Shown here: positions 54,133-63,559 of the stretch, one piece after another
Layout of the letters: the number at the start of each line of letters is the position of its first letter
Position numbering within the stretch: the first letter of the stretch is position 1
From: an uncultured Eudoraea sp.
GTDB taxonomy: Bacteria > Bacteroidota > Bacteroidia > Flavobacteriales > Flavobacteriaceae
NCBI GenBank assembly: GCA_947258405.1
Contig: CAMYIE010000006.1
Location: forward strand, 1 to 64,000
Reading direction: 5' to 3'
DNA length: 64,000 bases
Program-made: the position numbers and the translations under genes
The notes under the pieces: model-generated
Databases searched by the model: none
Seen by the model: the letters and a program-made list of their open reading frames with translations, nothing else
Told to the model about the DNA's origin: nothing

Positions 54133-55629
54133 TTGCGCATATTAGATCAGTATATACTTAAGCGGTTTCTATACAATTTTGTAAGCTCATTCGTCATTCT
54201 GATGTTTATTTTCATCTTTCAGACGATATGGCTGTTTATAGACGATCTGGCGGGTAAAGGGCTGGATATCATCATCATCGCCAAATTTATTTTTTACCTC
54301 CTCCCTGACCTGACTGAAAAAGTACTGCCGCTAACGGTTTTACTGGCCTCTATCATCACCTTTGGAAATTTTGCCGAGAACTATGAATTTGCTGCGATGA
54401 AAGCCTCGGGGATCTCCCTTCAGCGTTCTATGTTAAGCCTGATAATTTTCGTGACTTTCCTCGGTGGTGTCGCTTTTTTCTTTTCTAACAGTGTTATACC
54501 CGCTTCCCAGCAAAAAATCTATAACCTTAAAAGAAATATTGCCAAACTAAAACCTGCTGCCATTATTCAGGAAGGAGTTTTTAGCGATATTGAAGGAAGG
54601 AGTATAAAGGTGGAACGCAAATATGGCCCAAATGACCGGTTTTTAGATCATGTCATTATTCATGAAAAGTCTAATCAACAAAAGAATACTACTGTAATCA
54701 AGGCGAAAAGCGGAGAATTTATCAGTAGCGAAGAATCTGAGGTAATACAGTTGATATTACATGATGGTCATTATTATGAGGAAATCGAGCCCAAATCGAG
54801 TGAGGACAAAAGGCTCCAGCCCTTTACCCGGGCCAATTTTGAGAGTTATACCATTAATATTGAATTGCCCGAACAACAAGATCTGGAGGAAGACCGTAAT
54901 GTAACCACCGATAAGATGAAAAATGTTTACCGGCTGAATAAAGACATCGATTCTTTGAAAAAGAATAATATCACCATCATCACTGCGTTTTCCAAAAACA
55001 TAGCCAACCGTATGGGGGCCTTTGTATCTATGGATAGTGATACTGTATTATCGAAAGGAAAGCAATCAAAACCCGCCACTATCTTAGCGGTAAAATATGA
55101 TAAAAAACCAGAAAGAATACTTCCCGATTCACTCCACACAGCTGCCGATATCATAGGTCTTTATAAGCCTTGGGAGCAAGACCAACTAATCACTTCGGCC
55201 AAGGGTTCAGTTACCAATATACTCAACTCCGTAAGTGGTAAAAAAGATGAGTTGGAAAAAAGATTCAGGATCTACAATATGCATATCCTTTCACTGCACA
55301 AAAAATATGCATTGGGACTTTCCTGCATAATTCTGTTTTTTGTGGGTGCACCCCTGGGAGCTATTATTAGAAAAGGAGGACTTGGACTGCCTATGGTCAT
55401 CGCCATTGGTCTTTTCCTTTCCTATTTCTTTTTGGGCGTATTTGCAGGTAATTATGCCAAAGAAGGTAATATTCATCCGGTGTTGGGCGCATGGCTTTCT
55501 ACCTTAATAATGTTACCTTTGAGCGTTTACCTTACTAAGAAAGCTACGGCAGACAGAGGACTGATGGATTTTAGTCATATGTTTGATCGCATAAAAGGTT
55601 ATTTCAAAAAGAACAAAGAAGAGGAATGA
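54133..55629 (+). CDS. LptF/LptG family permease
   Basis: Inner-membrane component of the lipopolysaccharide transporter (LptBFG). Start at TTG 54133, giving [16 protein letters not shown], the family's normal N-terminus and 4 bp after the lolA stop. The frame is open further up, with ATGs at 54079 and 54100 that would overlap lolA and add unrelated residues. The first TM pair lies at about residues 12-70, then a periplasmic beta-jellyroll domain (about 110-330), then three further TM helices. It overlaps ribB by 4 bp (ATGA at 55626-55629). LptF and LptG cannot be told apart here. Confidence 0.9.
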   Translation: MRILDQYILKRFLYNFVSSFVILMFIFIFQTIWLFIDDLAGKGLDIIIIAKFIFYLLPDLTEKVLPLTVLLASIITFGNFAENYEFAAMKASGISLQRSMLSLIIFVTFLGGVAFFFSNSVIPASQQKIYNLKRNIAKLKPAAIIQEGVFSDIEGRSIKVERKYGPNDRFLDHVIIHEKSNQQKNTTVIKAKSGEFISSEESEVIQLILHDGHYYEEIEPKSSEDKRLQPFTRANFESYTINIELPEQQDLEEDRNVTTDKMKNVYRLNKDIDSLKKNNITIITAFSKNIANRMGAFVSMDSDTVLSKGKQSKPATILAVKYDKKPERILPDSLHTAADIIGLYKPWEQDQLITSAKGSVTNILNSVSGKKDELEKRFRIYNMHILSLHKKYALGLSCIILFFVGAPLGAIIRKGGLGLPMVIAIGLFLSYFFLGVFAGNYAKEGNIHPVLGAWLSTLIMLPLSVYLTKKATADRGLMDFSHMFDRIKGYFKKNKEEE

Positions 55630-55640
55630 TTACGACCAGA

Positions 55641-56768
55641 ATGGATAAAATAAAACTCAATACAATTGAGGAGGCCATTGAAGATATCAGGCAAGGAAAA
55701 ATCATCATCGTTGTTGATGATGAGAACCGGGAAAATGAGGGCGATTTTATTGCCGCCGCTGAAATGGTTACCCCGGAGTTAATCAATTTCATGACGAAGA
55801 ACGGCAGAGGACTGATTTGTGTTCCGCTTACAGAAGAACGATGCGAGGACCTGCAACTAAATATGATGGTCGAAAATAATACAGTGATGCATCATACACA
55901 ATTCACTGTCTCTGTAGATCTAATAGGTGAGGGCTGTACAACGGGTATATCTGTGCAGGACAGAGCAAAAACGGTGCAGGCCCTGGTAGATAAAAACACC
56001 CAACCTCACAAACTTGGAAGACCGGGTCATGTTTTCCCGCTTAAAGCTAAAAACGGTGGAGTACTAAGGCGTACAGGACATACTGAAGCCGCTGTAGACT
56101 TTGCAAGACTGGCCGGCTTTGAACCTGCGGGGATATTGGTGGAAATCTTAAATGAAGATGGCACCATGGCACGGATTCCGGAACTGGTGGAAGTAGCAAA
56201 GAAATTTGATCTGAAATTAGTATCCATTGAAGACCTGGTGGCCTACCGTATGCGCCACGATAGCCTGATCGACAAAAGAGAATGCTTCGAGCTGGAAACA
56301 AGGTTTGGTCATTTTACACTTCACGCATATCAGCAAACCACTAACGATCAGGTGCATTTAGCGCTTACAAAAGGTCATTGGAAATTAAATGAACCGGTAC
56401 TCACCCGTATCAATTCCACATTGGTAAACAATGATATCCTGGGAACACTAACCACCAACGCAGATAAGCGACTCGATGATATGTTCAGACTGATCAATGA
56501 GGAAGGTAGTGGGGCCATCGTATTTATCAATCAGCAAAACCAGTCATTCAACCTTTTAAAACGACTTCATGGTTTAAAAGAGAACCAGGCAAAAGGTATA
56601 TTAAAAGCGCCCAAAATAGAGATGGATGCAAGGGACTTTGGGATTGGAGCTCAGATCCTTCATGATCTGGATATCACCAAAATGAGGTTAATGACGAATT
56701 CTGCACAAGCTAAAAGGGTAGGTATTGTGGGCTATGGACTAGAAATTGTGGACTACGTGCCCTATTAA
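55641..56768 (+). CDS. ribB: 3,4-dihydroxy-2-butanone-4-phosphate synthase with a degenerate GTP cyclohydrolase II domain
   Basis: Riboflavin synthesis. The N-terminal half is a complete Rib[26 protein letters not shown] and [16 protein letters not shown] with [14 protein letters not shown]. The C-terminal half has the GTP cyclohydrolase II fold but none of the three zinc cysteines: the segment from LTRINSTLV to TTNADKRL (residues about 259-282 counting from 55626) replaces the Cys-containing block, and the GRGIGL loop is also lost. So only the dihydroxybutanone phosphate step is expected. ATG 55641 (MDKIKLNT) is preferred; an ATG at 55626 overlaps lptF and adds five residues. Last gene of the cluster. 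Confidence 0.92.
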   Translation: MDKIKLNTIEEAIEDIRQGKIIIVVDDENRENEGDFIAAAEMVTPELINFMTKNGRGLICVPLTEERCEDLQLNMMVENNTVMHHTQFTVSVDLIGEGCTTGISVQDRAKTVQALVDKNTQPHKLGRPGHVFPLKAKNGGVLRRTGHTEAAVDFARLAGFEPAGILVEILNEDGTMARIPELVEVAKKFDLKLVSIEDLVAYRMRHDSLIDKRECFELETRFGHFTLHAYQQTTNDQVHLALTKGHWKLNEPVLTRINSTLVNNDILGTLTTNADKRLDDMFRLINEEGSGAIVFINQQNQSFNLLKRLHGLKENQAKGILKAPKIEMDARDFGIGAQILHDLDITKMRLMTNSAQAKRVGIVGYGLEIVDYVPY

Positions 56769-56772
56769 GCAA

Positions 56773-57810
56773 TTAAAACTCGGTTATCATTGTTATTCCT
56801 GGACCGGACTTAGCATTTAAGTCTGGAAGTTCGGTTACTACCTCTTCCAATGTGATGTGCTTTTTTATCATTTTATTCAGCTCTATACCTCCTTCATTGA
56901 TCAGGCTAAACACTTCCGGGTATTTGAAAGACTGCAAACCATGACTGCCAATTATTTCTAATTCATTGGAAATTATCATAGACATGGGCACAGCGGCATG
57001 TGCATGTTCTTCTGTCATTAGGCCAACCTGAATATGCTTACCTCCCTTTTTCAAGCTATGCAAAGAATTCAGGAAGGTTTCGGTATGGCCCAGGGCGTCA
57101 ATCGAAACGTCAGCCCCTCCATGGCTCAAATCCCGGACCTCCTTTGCTGCTTTTGTATTGGAGCCATTGATGGTATGATGCGCTCCAAGTTCATGGGCAA
57201 GATCGCATTTTGCTTTATTGATATCAATAGCGATTACCCTTGCCCCCAAAGCCTTTCCAATCTGAATGCACGACAGGCCTACTCCCCCACAGCCATAAAC
57301 AGCCAAAACCTGATTATCTTGAAGTTGGCCCTGATCTTTTACAGCTCTGTAAGCCGTCGCAAAGCGGCATCCCAAGGAGGCTGCCGATACCGAATCGATC
57401 TCCGGAGGCAGATGAACCAGGTTTATGTCGGCATATTCTATAGAAACATATTCTGCAAAAGAACCCCAAGCGGTAAAGCCGGGTTGAAATTGGTGATCGC
57501 AAACCTGAGGGTTGCCAGATTGGCAATATCTACATTGGCCACATCCCCCTACAAAAGGTACGGTAACCCTGTCTCCTAACTTAAAGTTCTCTACGTGATT
57601 ACCAATTTCTACTACTATGCCCGCCAGCTCATGGCCCGGTACATGAGGTAATTTTATATCAGGATCATGACCCTGCCACCCATGCCAGTCGCTAAGGCAT
57701 AAACCTGAGGCTTCGAGCTGAATTACCACTCCCGAGGACGTGGGTTCAGGGTCGGGAAGAATTTCGATGGAAATGTCTCCCTTGAATGAATTATAATATG
57801 CGGCCTTCAT
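56773..57810 (-). CDS. zinc-dependent alcohol dehydrogenase
   Basis: MDR-superfamily zinc dehydrogenase of 345 residues. Catalytic-zinc site: ASGLCLSDWHGW and PGHELAGIV; structural-zinc cysteines in GGCGQCRYCQSGNPQVC (four cysteines, about residues 90-106); coenzyme motif GCGGVGLSCIQIG (about 170). It oxidises an alcohol with NAD(P); the alcohol is unknown. It lies 94 bp downstream of an AraC-type regulator on the same strand and converges with ribB by 4 bp. Confidence 0.9.
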   Translation of the reverse strand: MKAAYYNSFKGDISIEILPDPEPTSSGVVIQLEASGLCLSDWHGWQGHDPDIKLPHVPGHELAGIVVEIGNHVENFKLGDRVTVPFVGGCGQCRYCQSGNPQVCDHQFQPGFTAWGSFAEYVSIEYADINLVHLPPEIDSVSAASLGCRFATAYRAVKDQGQLQDNQVLAVYGCGGVGLSCIQIGKALGARVIAIDINKAKCDLAHELGAHHTINGSNTKAAKEVRDLSHGGADVSIDALGHTETFLNSLHSLKKGGKHIQVGLMTEEHAHAAVPMSMIISNELEIIGSHGLQSFKYPEVFSLINEGGIELNKMIKKHITLEEVVTELPDLNAKSGPGITMITEF

Positions 57811-57904
57811 CTGCTGTTCAAGGTAGTATTATTTGCATTTACGAAGGAATGAAAAGATGAAAATTTAAAGGCTGGCTACCTTTAATCAATAATTACCAGT
57901 CTCC

Positions 57905-58723
57905 TTAAACTGCAACCTGCCTGGCATATCTGGAAGGAAGAATACCAAATGTTTCATTAAAACATCGGGCGAAATGAGAGGCGTTCTTAAAGCCGGTTTC
58001 ACTAGCAATCTTAGAAATATTTCCCCGTCGATCATGTAGCAATTGTAAGGCTCGTTTTAATCTGAACTCACGGATAAAAAGATGAGGGGATTTACCTGTC
58101 AGTTTTTTAATATACCGGTAAAAGGTAGACCGACTATATCCTAATGTTGCTCTTAGCTGCTCAAGCCCGGGAGAACCATATCTGGAGAAACGCTGACTGG
58201 CCTTCATCAACTGATTAAGAAATTCGAGTTCTCTCGATTTGAGAGTGCGTATATGTTCTGCATCGATTCGTGCATTCTTATTCTCTTTTTCATATCGCAT
58301 CTTCACCATAGCAGAGATAACAAGGGTATCTTTTACCACCTCACACATCTGCGTGGCTTGAGCTATGGCAATATCGATGTTTCCTGCTTTTTGATCGGTT
58401 GTATCTACCGCAGACAGACCGATCTGTAGCTTTCGATTGCCCTCATCGAACTTCGGGGTTACATATTTGAATTTTTGTTCGAGTTGCAATGCACATAGAA
58501 CGGCGTTCGTAGCCGATTCAAAAGAAACCAAATATTTGCAGTTATCCTGATTAAGAATATAGCCTTCAAAATGCGTTAAAGTTTTGGAAACACTATAATG
58601 AAACTTTTGGGTAAAAATACTGAACTGTTTGGCTTCCAGTCGATTGAGATAATTACTGCTCTCCATGACCATAATAACCGCCGGCAAGTCTAAAATATTG
58701 ATATCTGACTTTATTTTACCCAT
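57905..58723 (-). CDS. AraC family regulator with a degenerate nucleotide-cyclase-like domain
   Basis: A 272-residue protein. The C-terminal part (about 165-272) is an AraC HTH pair: TLGYSRSTFYRYIKKLTGKS, REFRLKRALQLLHDRRGNIS and GFKNASHFARCFNETFGILPSRYAR. The N-terminal part (about 25-150) follows the pattern of class III nucleotide cyclases (ALCALQLEQKF-like helix, QIGLSAVDTTDQK, DIAIAQATQMCEVVKD, LVISAMVKM), but the metal-binding Asp pair is not evident, so it is probably a ligand-sensing or dimerising pseudo-cyclase. It may regulate the adjacent alcohol dehydrogenase, inferred from position. Confidence 0.8.
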   Translation of the reverse strand: MGKIKSDINILDLPAVIMVMESSNYLNRLEAKQFSIFTQKFHYSVSKTLTHFEGYILNQDNCKYLVSFESATNAVLCALQLEQKFKYVTPKFDEGNRKLQIGLSAVDTTDQKAGNIDIAIAQATQMCEVVKDTLVISAMVKMRYEKENKNARIDAEHIRTLKSRELEFLNQLMKASQRFSRYGSPGLEQLRATLGYSRSTFYRYIKKLTGKSPHLFIREFRLKRALQLLHDRRGNISKIASETGFKNASHFARCFNETFGILPSRYARQVAV

Positions 58724-58904
58724 TAAAAACCTTGTTACTCAAATATAAGCCATTCAAAATCAGGAAGCAACGGGTTAAAAGGGGATTTATGAAATGGTTG
58801 TTAACAATTAGCAAAATAGTTTTTGTTATTACTCCCTGTGGCTTAGGAGTTAATCATGCGACTTTATTTAGTATATTTTGGCACGATAATCAACTGCCAG
58901 ACCA

Positions 58905-61097
58905 TTGGATTCTAATAAGATCTCAGGTAAAAAATTTGGAACCTTCGGAGGTGTATTTACGCCTACCCTACTCACTATTTTGGGGGTTATCATGTACCTG
59001 AGAATGGGATGGGTGGTTGGTAATGCCGGACTTCTGGGTGCCTGGTTTATTATACTGATTTCTTTTCTCATTACACTCACTACAGCGCTCTCCATGAGTG
59101 CCATTACCACCAATATCCGAATTGGGGCCGGTGGAGCTTATGCGATCATTTCACAGGCTCTGGGCCTTGAAGTAGGCGGTAGTCTTGGAATTCCCCGATA
59201 TGTATCACAAGGCCTGGCCGTTACGATGTACATTTTTGGATTTAGGGAAGGATGGTTGGGTATATTCCCCGATCATAATGCCTTCCTGGTCGATATAGCC
59301 GTTTTTGCAGTGCTTTTGACCATAGCCTACATCAGTGCCGATCTGGCGATCAAGACCCAGTATTTTATTATGGTAGTGATTGTTCTATCACTGATTTCGA
59401 TTGTTGTAGCAGCATATCAGGGATCGATGACTATCCCTGCCGAGGATGCCCTTAGATGGGGTAGTTTTAAGGGATCACCGGAGAACAACTTCACCGGTAG
59501 TGATTTCTGGATCGTATTTGCGGTGTTTTTCCCGGCATCGACCGGTATTATGGCCGGCGCCAATATGTCTGGGGAACTCAAAGATCCGCGCAAAAGTATC
59601 CCTCTCGGTACACTTTGGGCTATCGGGATAAGTTTTGTGATTTACATGGTAATGGCCTACTGGCTGGCCAGGAGTGCTACAGAGCAGGAATTGATCTCCA
59701 ACTATAACATTATAATTGATAAAGCCTGGATAGGTGCCCTGGTAATTGCAGGTATTCTGGGGGCAACTTTTTCTTCTGCTCTTGGATCGCTGGTGGGTTC
59801 CTCCCGTATACTATTTGCCATGGGCGAGCATCGGGTCCTTCCTTACGGAAAATTCCTTGCTGGCCAAAGCAACAATGGCCAACCCCGAAATGCGATGATC
59901 GTTACGGGGATAATGATCTTTTTAGCTATGCTGCTTCGTGATCTTAATGCAGTGGCGCCGTTGGTAACCCTCTTTTTCCTCATCACTTATGCAATGATCA
60001 ACATTGTGGTCATCATAGAACAAAACCTTGGCTTGATCAGCTATCGGCCAATTTTCAAGGTCAATAAATGGGTCCCCTGGATAGGACTGGTCTCTTCTGT
60101 CCTGGCCATGTTTATTATCAATCCCACTATCAGCCTGATATCGATCAGCGTTGTATTCGTGATGTATTGGTTCCTGTCTAAACAAAATATTGAAACCCCT
60201 TTCGAAGATGTAAGGTCTGGTTTGTTTGTGTCTTTTGCAGAATGGGCAGCAAAACATACCTGGGGTATGAAAAGCATGCAACAACGGGCATGGAAACCAA
60301 ATCTGATGGTTCCTATCAGAGATGTTACCGGAGCGAAGGGGAACTTTCAGTTTTTGCGCAACATTGCCCGCCCGAAGGGCTCTATTAAACTCCTTGGAAT
60401 TGAACCGAACTCAGAAGACGGTTACCTGGTAAATGAACTCAACACTATGTCGGAAGATTTTCGTAATAAAGGCGTATTTTCCTCCTGGACAGTGATCAAC
60501 AGCGATGATTTTGCCAGAGGGGTCAATTATGGGAATCAGGCTCTTAAAGGTGCCTTTTTCCGTCCTAATATCGTATTTCTCAATCTTCAACAGCACGATA
60601 ATTACGACACCGAGATCAGACCAGTGATTAAAGAATGCATTCGCCTGGAGATTGGTGTATTGTTATTTCAGGCTCATCCTACGGCACTTTTAGGAAAGCG
60701 AAATATGATCAATGTCTGGGTAAGCGACCGCTCTGGTAACTGGAATCTGGGCTGGGATATAGGCAATCTGGATCTTTCCACCTTGATTGCTTACAAGTTA
60801 AAACGAAACTGGCTGGCAACAATACGACTGGTCATAGTTATTCGTGATACATCTGAGCAGGAAAATGCGCAGAACTTCCTAAACTCACTTATTAATCTGG
60901 CCCGATTACCAAATACGCTCACCGAGGTCCATGTTGGCGATTTTAAAGAAGTGGTCTCCATGGCTCCTTCGGCTGATCTTAATATTTTTGGTATGGATGA
61001 GAAAATTCAATCGGAATTTGTTCAGGAGATGACCCAAAAAACCAAAAGCTCCTGTCTGTTTGTTAAAGACTCAGGTCATGAAAGTATTCTGGCTTAA
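58905..61097 (+). CDS. SLC12-type cation-chloride cotransporter / APC permease
   Basis: A 730-residue transporter. The APC/LeuT-fold core of 12 TM helices occupies about residues 12-420, opening with FGTFGGVFTPTLLTILGVIM and RIGAGGAYAIISQALGLEVG, motifs of the SLC12 Na-K-Cl cotransporter group. A soluble domain of about 270 residues follows, as in eukaryotic and bacterial SLC12 members, and is of UspA-like alpha/beta appearance. The start is TTG 58905 (MDSNKISGKK), the first start codon before the conserved N-terminus. Substrate not known: ions or amino acids. Confidence 0.85.
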   Translation: MDSNKISGKKFGTFGGVFTPTLLTILGVIMYLRMGWVVGNAGLLGAWFIILISFLITLTTALSMSAITTNIRIGAGGAYAIISQALGLEVGGSLGIPRYVSQGLAVTMYIFGFREGWLGIFPDHNAFLVDIAVFAVLLTIAYISADLAIKTQYFIMVVIVLSLISIVVAAYQGSMTIPAEDALRWGSFKGSPENNFTGSDFWIVFAVFFPASTGIMAGANMSGELKDPRKSIPLGTLWAIGISFVIYMVMAYWLARSATEQELISNYNIIIDKAWIGALVIAGILGATFSSALGSLVGSSRILFAMGEHRVLPYGKFLAGQSNNGQPRNAMIVTGIMIFLAMLLRDLNAVAPLVTLFFLITYAMINIVVIIEQNLGLISYRPIFKVNKWVPWIGLVSSVLAMFIINPTISLISISVVFVMYWFLSKQNIETPFEDVRSGLFVSFAEWAAKHTWGMKSMQQRAWKPNLMVPIRDVTGAKGNFQFLRNIARPKGSIKLLGIEPNSEDGYLVNELNTMSEDFRNKGVFSSWTVINSDDFARGVNYGNQALKGAFFRPNIVFLNLQQHDNYDTEIRPVIKECIRLEIGVLLFQAHPTALLGKRNMINVWVSDRSGNWNLGWDIGNLDLSTLIAYKLKRNWLATIRLVIVIRDTSEQENAQNFLNSLINLARLPNTLTEVHVGDFKEVVSMAPSADLNIFGMDEKIQSEFVQEMTQKTKSSCLFVKDSGHESILA

Positions 61098-61102
61098 ATG
61101 TT

Positions 61103-62284
61103 TTAAAGCTCTTTGAATACTTCACTAAGAACAGATTCGACTAATTGATACCTGTAGAGAGGTCCGTTTTCAGACCGACTTTGGTTGTTTAGCATGGCAA
61201 TACTAACTTTTGAAACGGGGTCATAGAACATATAAGATCCATAACCTCTCATACCACCAGTATGTCCCCACATATTCCTGCCTGCGAGTAGTACCCTTCT
61301 AACGCCTAAACCATATCCATTGGCAATGGGGTCTTCCAGGTCTAAAAAAGTAACCATCTGCTCTGTTGAAGATTCACTAAGCGCATGGGCATTAAATAAC
61401 AAATGAGCCCAATTTGAAAGATCCGATGCTGTTGCGAATACATCTGCTGCCGTATAAAAAATACTGTGGTAAGCCGGACCGTATTGGTCCGAAATATTTT
61501 CAAGAAATCCATCGCCATTATTATCGCGCCATGGGGCAGCAATGGGTCCTTCAATAGTTTCATTTACGCCAAAATAGATTTGACTCAAGCCCAGGAAATC
61601 CCAGAATTTTTCTCTCATTACCTCCCCTACTGTCTTTCCGCTTACGGCCTCGATCACAAGGCCCAGAATCAAATAATGAGAATTGGAATATTGATATTGC
61701 GTGCCTGGATCAAAAAGTGGCTCTCCGATATAAGCTGCAATTTCAATAGGTGCCAGTGGTGTGAGCAGATCCGATTCTACTCTTGGCCAGATATCAGGGT
61801 GTTGAAAATAGCCCTTTAACCCAGCCAAATGATTTAATAATTGGAAAATGGTTATCGATTCGTCAATATTGGCATTGTTTAATGTAATATAATCTCCAAT
61901 AGGATCATCAAGAGTCAGATGTCCGTCTTCAACCAGCGCCATGATCGTTGCTGCCACCATAGTCTTGGTGATCGAAGCTATACCGAAACGCATAGCGCTG
62001 TTTATGGGCGTAGAATCATCCGAATATCCGGATATAAAACTCCAGCGTTCCTCACCGTCAACACGAATTGACAAGGAGACCCCTAGTAACTTTTCCGGCC
62101 CTACTCGCGAGTCGATGATCGCCTGTAGTTTTTCCTCAAATGATTGTGTATTGGTTGGAGGATCAAGGAGCGGGTCGTTTTGAGTGCTTTCGGGTATATC
62201 AGCAACAGGGTCCGGACTGTCTTTGGAACAACCAGCCGTAGAGAATGCAAGAAGCAGTACCAGAAAACGAAGCGATTTAAACAT
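61103..62284 (-). CDS. serine hydrolase lipoprotein, class C beta-lactamase fold
   Basis: A 393-residue lipoprotein with lipobox VLLLAFSTAGCSKDSPDP (cysteine near residue 19). Catalytic motifs: S-x-x-K in GIASITKTMVAATI, YSN in YQYSNSHYLILG, and HTG in MWGHTGGMRGYGS. The fold is that of DD-peptidases, esterases and class C beta-lactamases; the substrate cannot be inferred. Convergent with the SLC12 gene by 5 bp. Distinct from the membrane-anchored family member at 16203-17561. Confidence 0.9.
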   Translation of the reverse strand: MFKSLRFLVLLLAFSTAGCSKDSPDPVADIPESTQNDPLLDPPTNTQSFEEKLQAIIDSRVGPEKLLGVSLSIRVDGEERWSFISGYSDDSTPINSAMRFGIASITKTMVAATIMALVEDGHLTLDDPIGDYITLNNANIDESITIFQLLNHLAGLKGYFQHPDIWPRVESDLLTPLAPIEIAAYIGEPLFDPGTQYQYSNSHYLILGLVIEAVSGKTVGEVMREKFWDFLGLSQIYFGVNETIEGPIAAPWRDNNGDGFLENISDQYGPAYHSIFYTAADVFATASDLSNWAHLLFNAHALSESSTEQMVTFLDLEDPIANGYGLGVRRVLLAGRNMWGHTGGMRGYGSYMFYDPVSKVSIAMLNNQSRSENGPLYRYQLVESVLSEVFKEL

Positions 62285-62473
62285 ATTATATCTCTGAAGT
62301 AACCCTACAATCTAATAAATATTAATTGAATCATATCCTGGCATACCTATTTCACGTTCGATAAACTTGGTCATTAATAAGGCGACAGTCCATATAAGGT
62401 GTACTCTTTAGGTTGTCTTTTACGCTGCCAACACTTAATTTTATAACTTCACCGTGAATCAATTTACTCATAA

Positions 62474-63277
62474 ATGAAACTTAAGAATCTTACCGGCTTT
62501 CTACTCATATGGGTTTTACTCCTGGTGGTGTTCGGATGTTCACCATTAAAAAATGTTCAGGTTGAAGAAAGGAGCGGGAAAAGGATCGCATTTATTAAGG
62601 AAGGTGTTGGGTCACCCAGTGTTATTTTCGAATCGGGATTCGAGGGAGGTATGGAAACCTGGGCAGGTATCATCGATTCTGTCGCCATGTATACAAGCGT
62701 TTATGCCTATGACAGGGCGGGTTATGGCCGTAGTAATTTAAAAGATCCTCCACATAGCATTGAGGAATTAGCACAGCAATTACACACCAACCTGATCGCA
62801 CGTAATATTCCACCGCCATATGTGCTGGTTGGATATTCAGGAGGTGCATTATTTATAAGCATGTTCGCTCGCTTATATCCAGACAAAGTAAAGGGTGTAC
62901 TAATGATAGATCCAACCCACCCAGACCTTTACGATTATTTGAGGGAGAACGAAGCGCTTATCTACGATCTATTGTTCGATTATGTGGGCGAAGGGCAAAG
63001 GAGGTATGAATTTGATCTGATTAAGAACAGTTCTAAGGAATTTAGGGATGCCCCCGATTTCCCCGATGTTCCACTCATCGTTTTGATGGCTGGCAGGCAT
63101 ACGACACTTGAAAGTGAGGCATTAAGAGATAAAATGCTTGAGTTTCACGAAGACCTTAAGAAACTGTCTCCTTACGGAACAAGGTATCTGATTGAGGATA
63201 GTGGCCATTCTATTCATAAAAGTGATCCCCAACTGGTAGTGGATCACATCCTGGGTTTTCTTGACGGTGCGAATTAA
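62474..63277 (+). CDS. alpha/beta hydrolase lipoprotein
   Basis: A 267-residue protein with a lipoprotein signal (LLIWVLLLVVFGCSPLKN, cysteine near 22). Alpha/beta-hydrolase landmarks: oxyanion region FESGFEGGMETW, DRAGYGRSNLKDPP, nucleophile elbow GYSGGA (serine at about 119), and a late acid/His pair (EDSGHSIHKSDP, His at about 245). Esterase- or lipase-like; substrate unknown. Divergent from the serine hydrolase gene across 189 bp in which I see no clear promoter. Confidence 0.88.
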   Translation: MKLKNLTGFLLIWVLLLVVFGCSPLKNVQVEERSGKRIAFIKEGVGSPSVIFESGFEGGMETWAGIIDSVAMYTSVYAYDRAGYGRSNLKDPPHSIEELAQQLHTNLIARNIPPPYVLVGYSGGALFISMFARLYPDKVKGVLMIDPTHPDLYDYLRENEALIYDLLFDYVGEGQRRYEFDLIKNSSKEFRDAPDFPDVPLIVLMAGRHTTLESEALRDKMLEFHEDLKKLSPYGTRYLIEDSGHSIHKSDPQLVVDHILGFLDGAN

Positions 63278-63283
63278 AATATA

Positions 63284-63309
63284 AAGGCGGGATGAAAACA
63301 TCCCGCCTT
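63284..63309 (+). terminator. hairpin between convergent genes, candidate terminator
   Basis: AAGGCGGGAT (63284-63293) and ATCCCGCCTT (63300-63309) form a perfect 10-bp GC-rich stem with a 6-nt loop, directly after the hydrolase stop (63277). The U-tract is weak, but the position is right for the hydrolase transcript. Confidence 0.65.
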
Positions 63310-63390
63310 ACTGATTTAACACCACTGTTCCTTATGGCACAGGAACCAAATCAAAATTTTCAGCAATTTTTAGTCGATAGAGCTTAACTT

Positions 63391-63485
63391 GTTGCATATG
63401 CAACCGTAAGAACTTCAAATATCCGCATTTTCCTACAAACAAAACCCCTATTCAGGCTTTTTTCGATAAACGGAAACCCCTATTC
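63391..63485. repeat. palindrome and 12-bp direct repeats in a convergent intergenic region
   Basis: GTTGCATATGCAAC (63391-63404) is a perfect 14-bp palindrome. AAACCCCTATTC occurs at 63442-63453 and 63474-63485, start to start 32 bp. A related CACCCCTGTT lies near 63522. All are within the 282-bp gap between the hydrolase and the APC permease, which converge, so an ordinary promoter role is not expected. No RNA gene recognised. Confidence 0.5.
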
Positions 63486-63559
63486 TTATTGGGATAGCAG
63501 TGTTATTGGTCGATCGTGATACACCCCTGTTAAGCAGATCGATAAAATGCAATCGTTAA

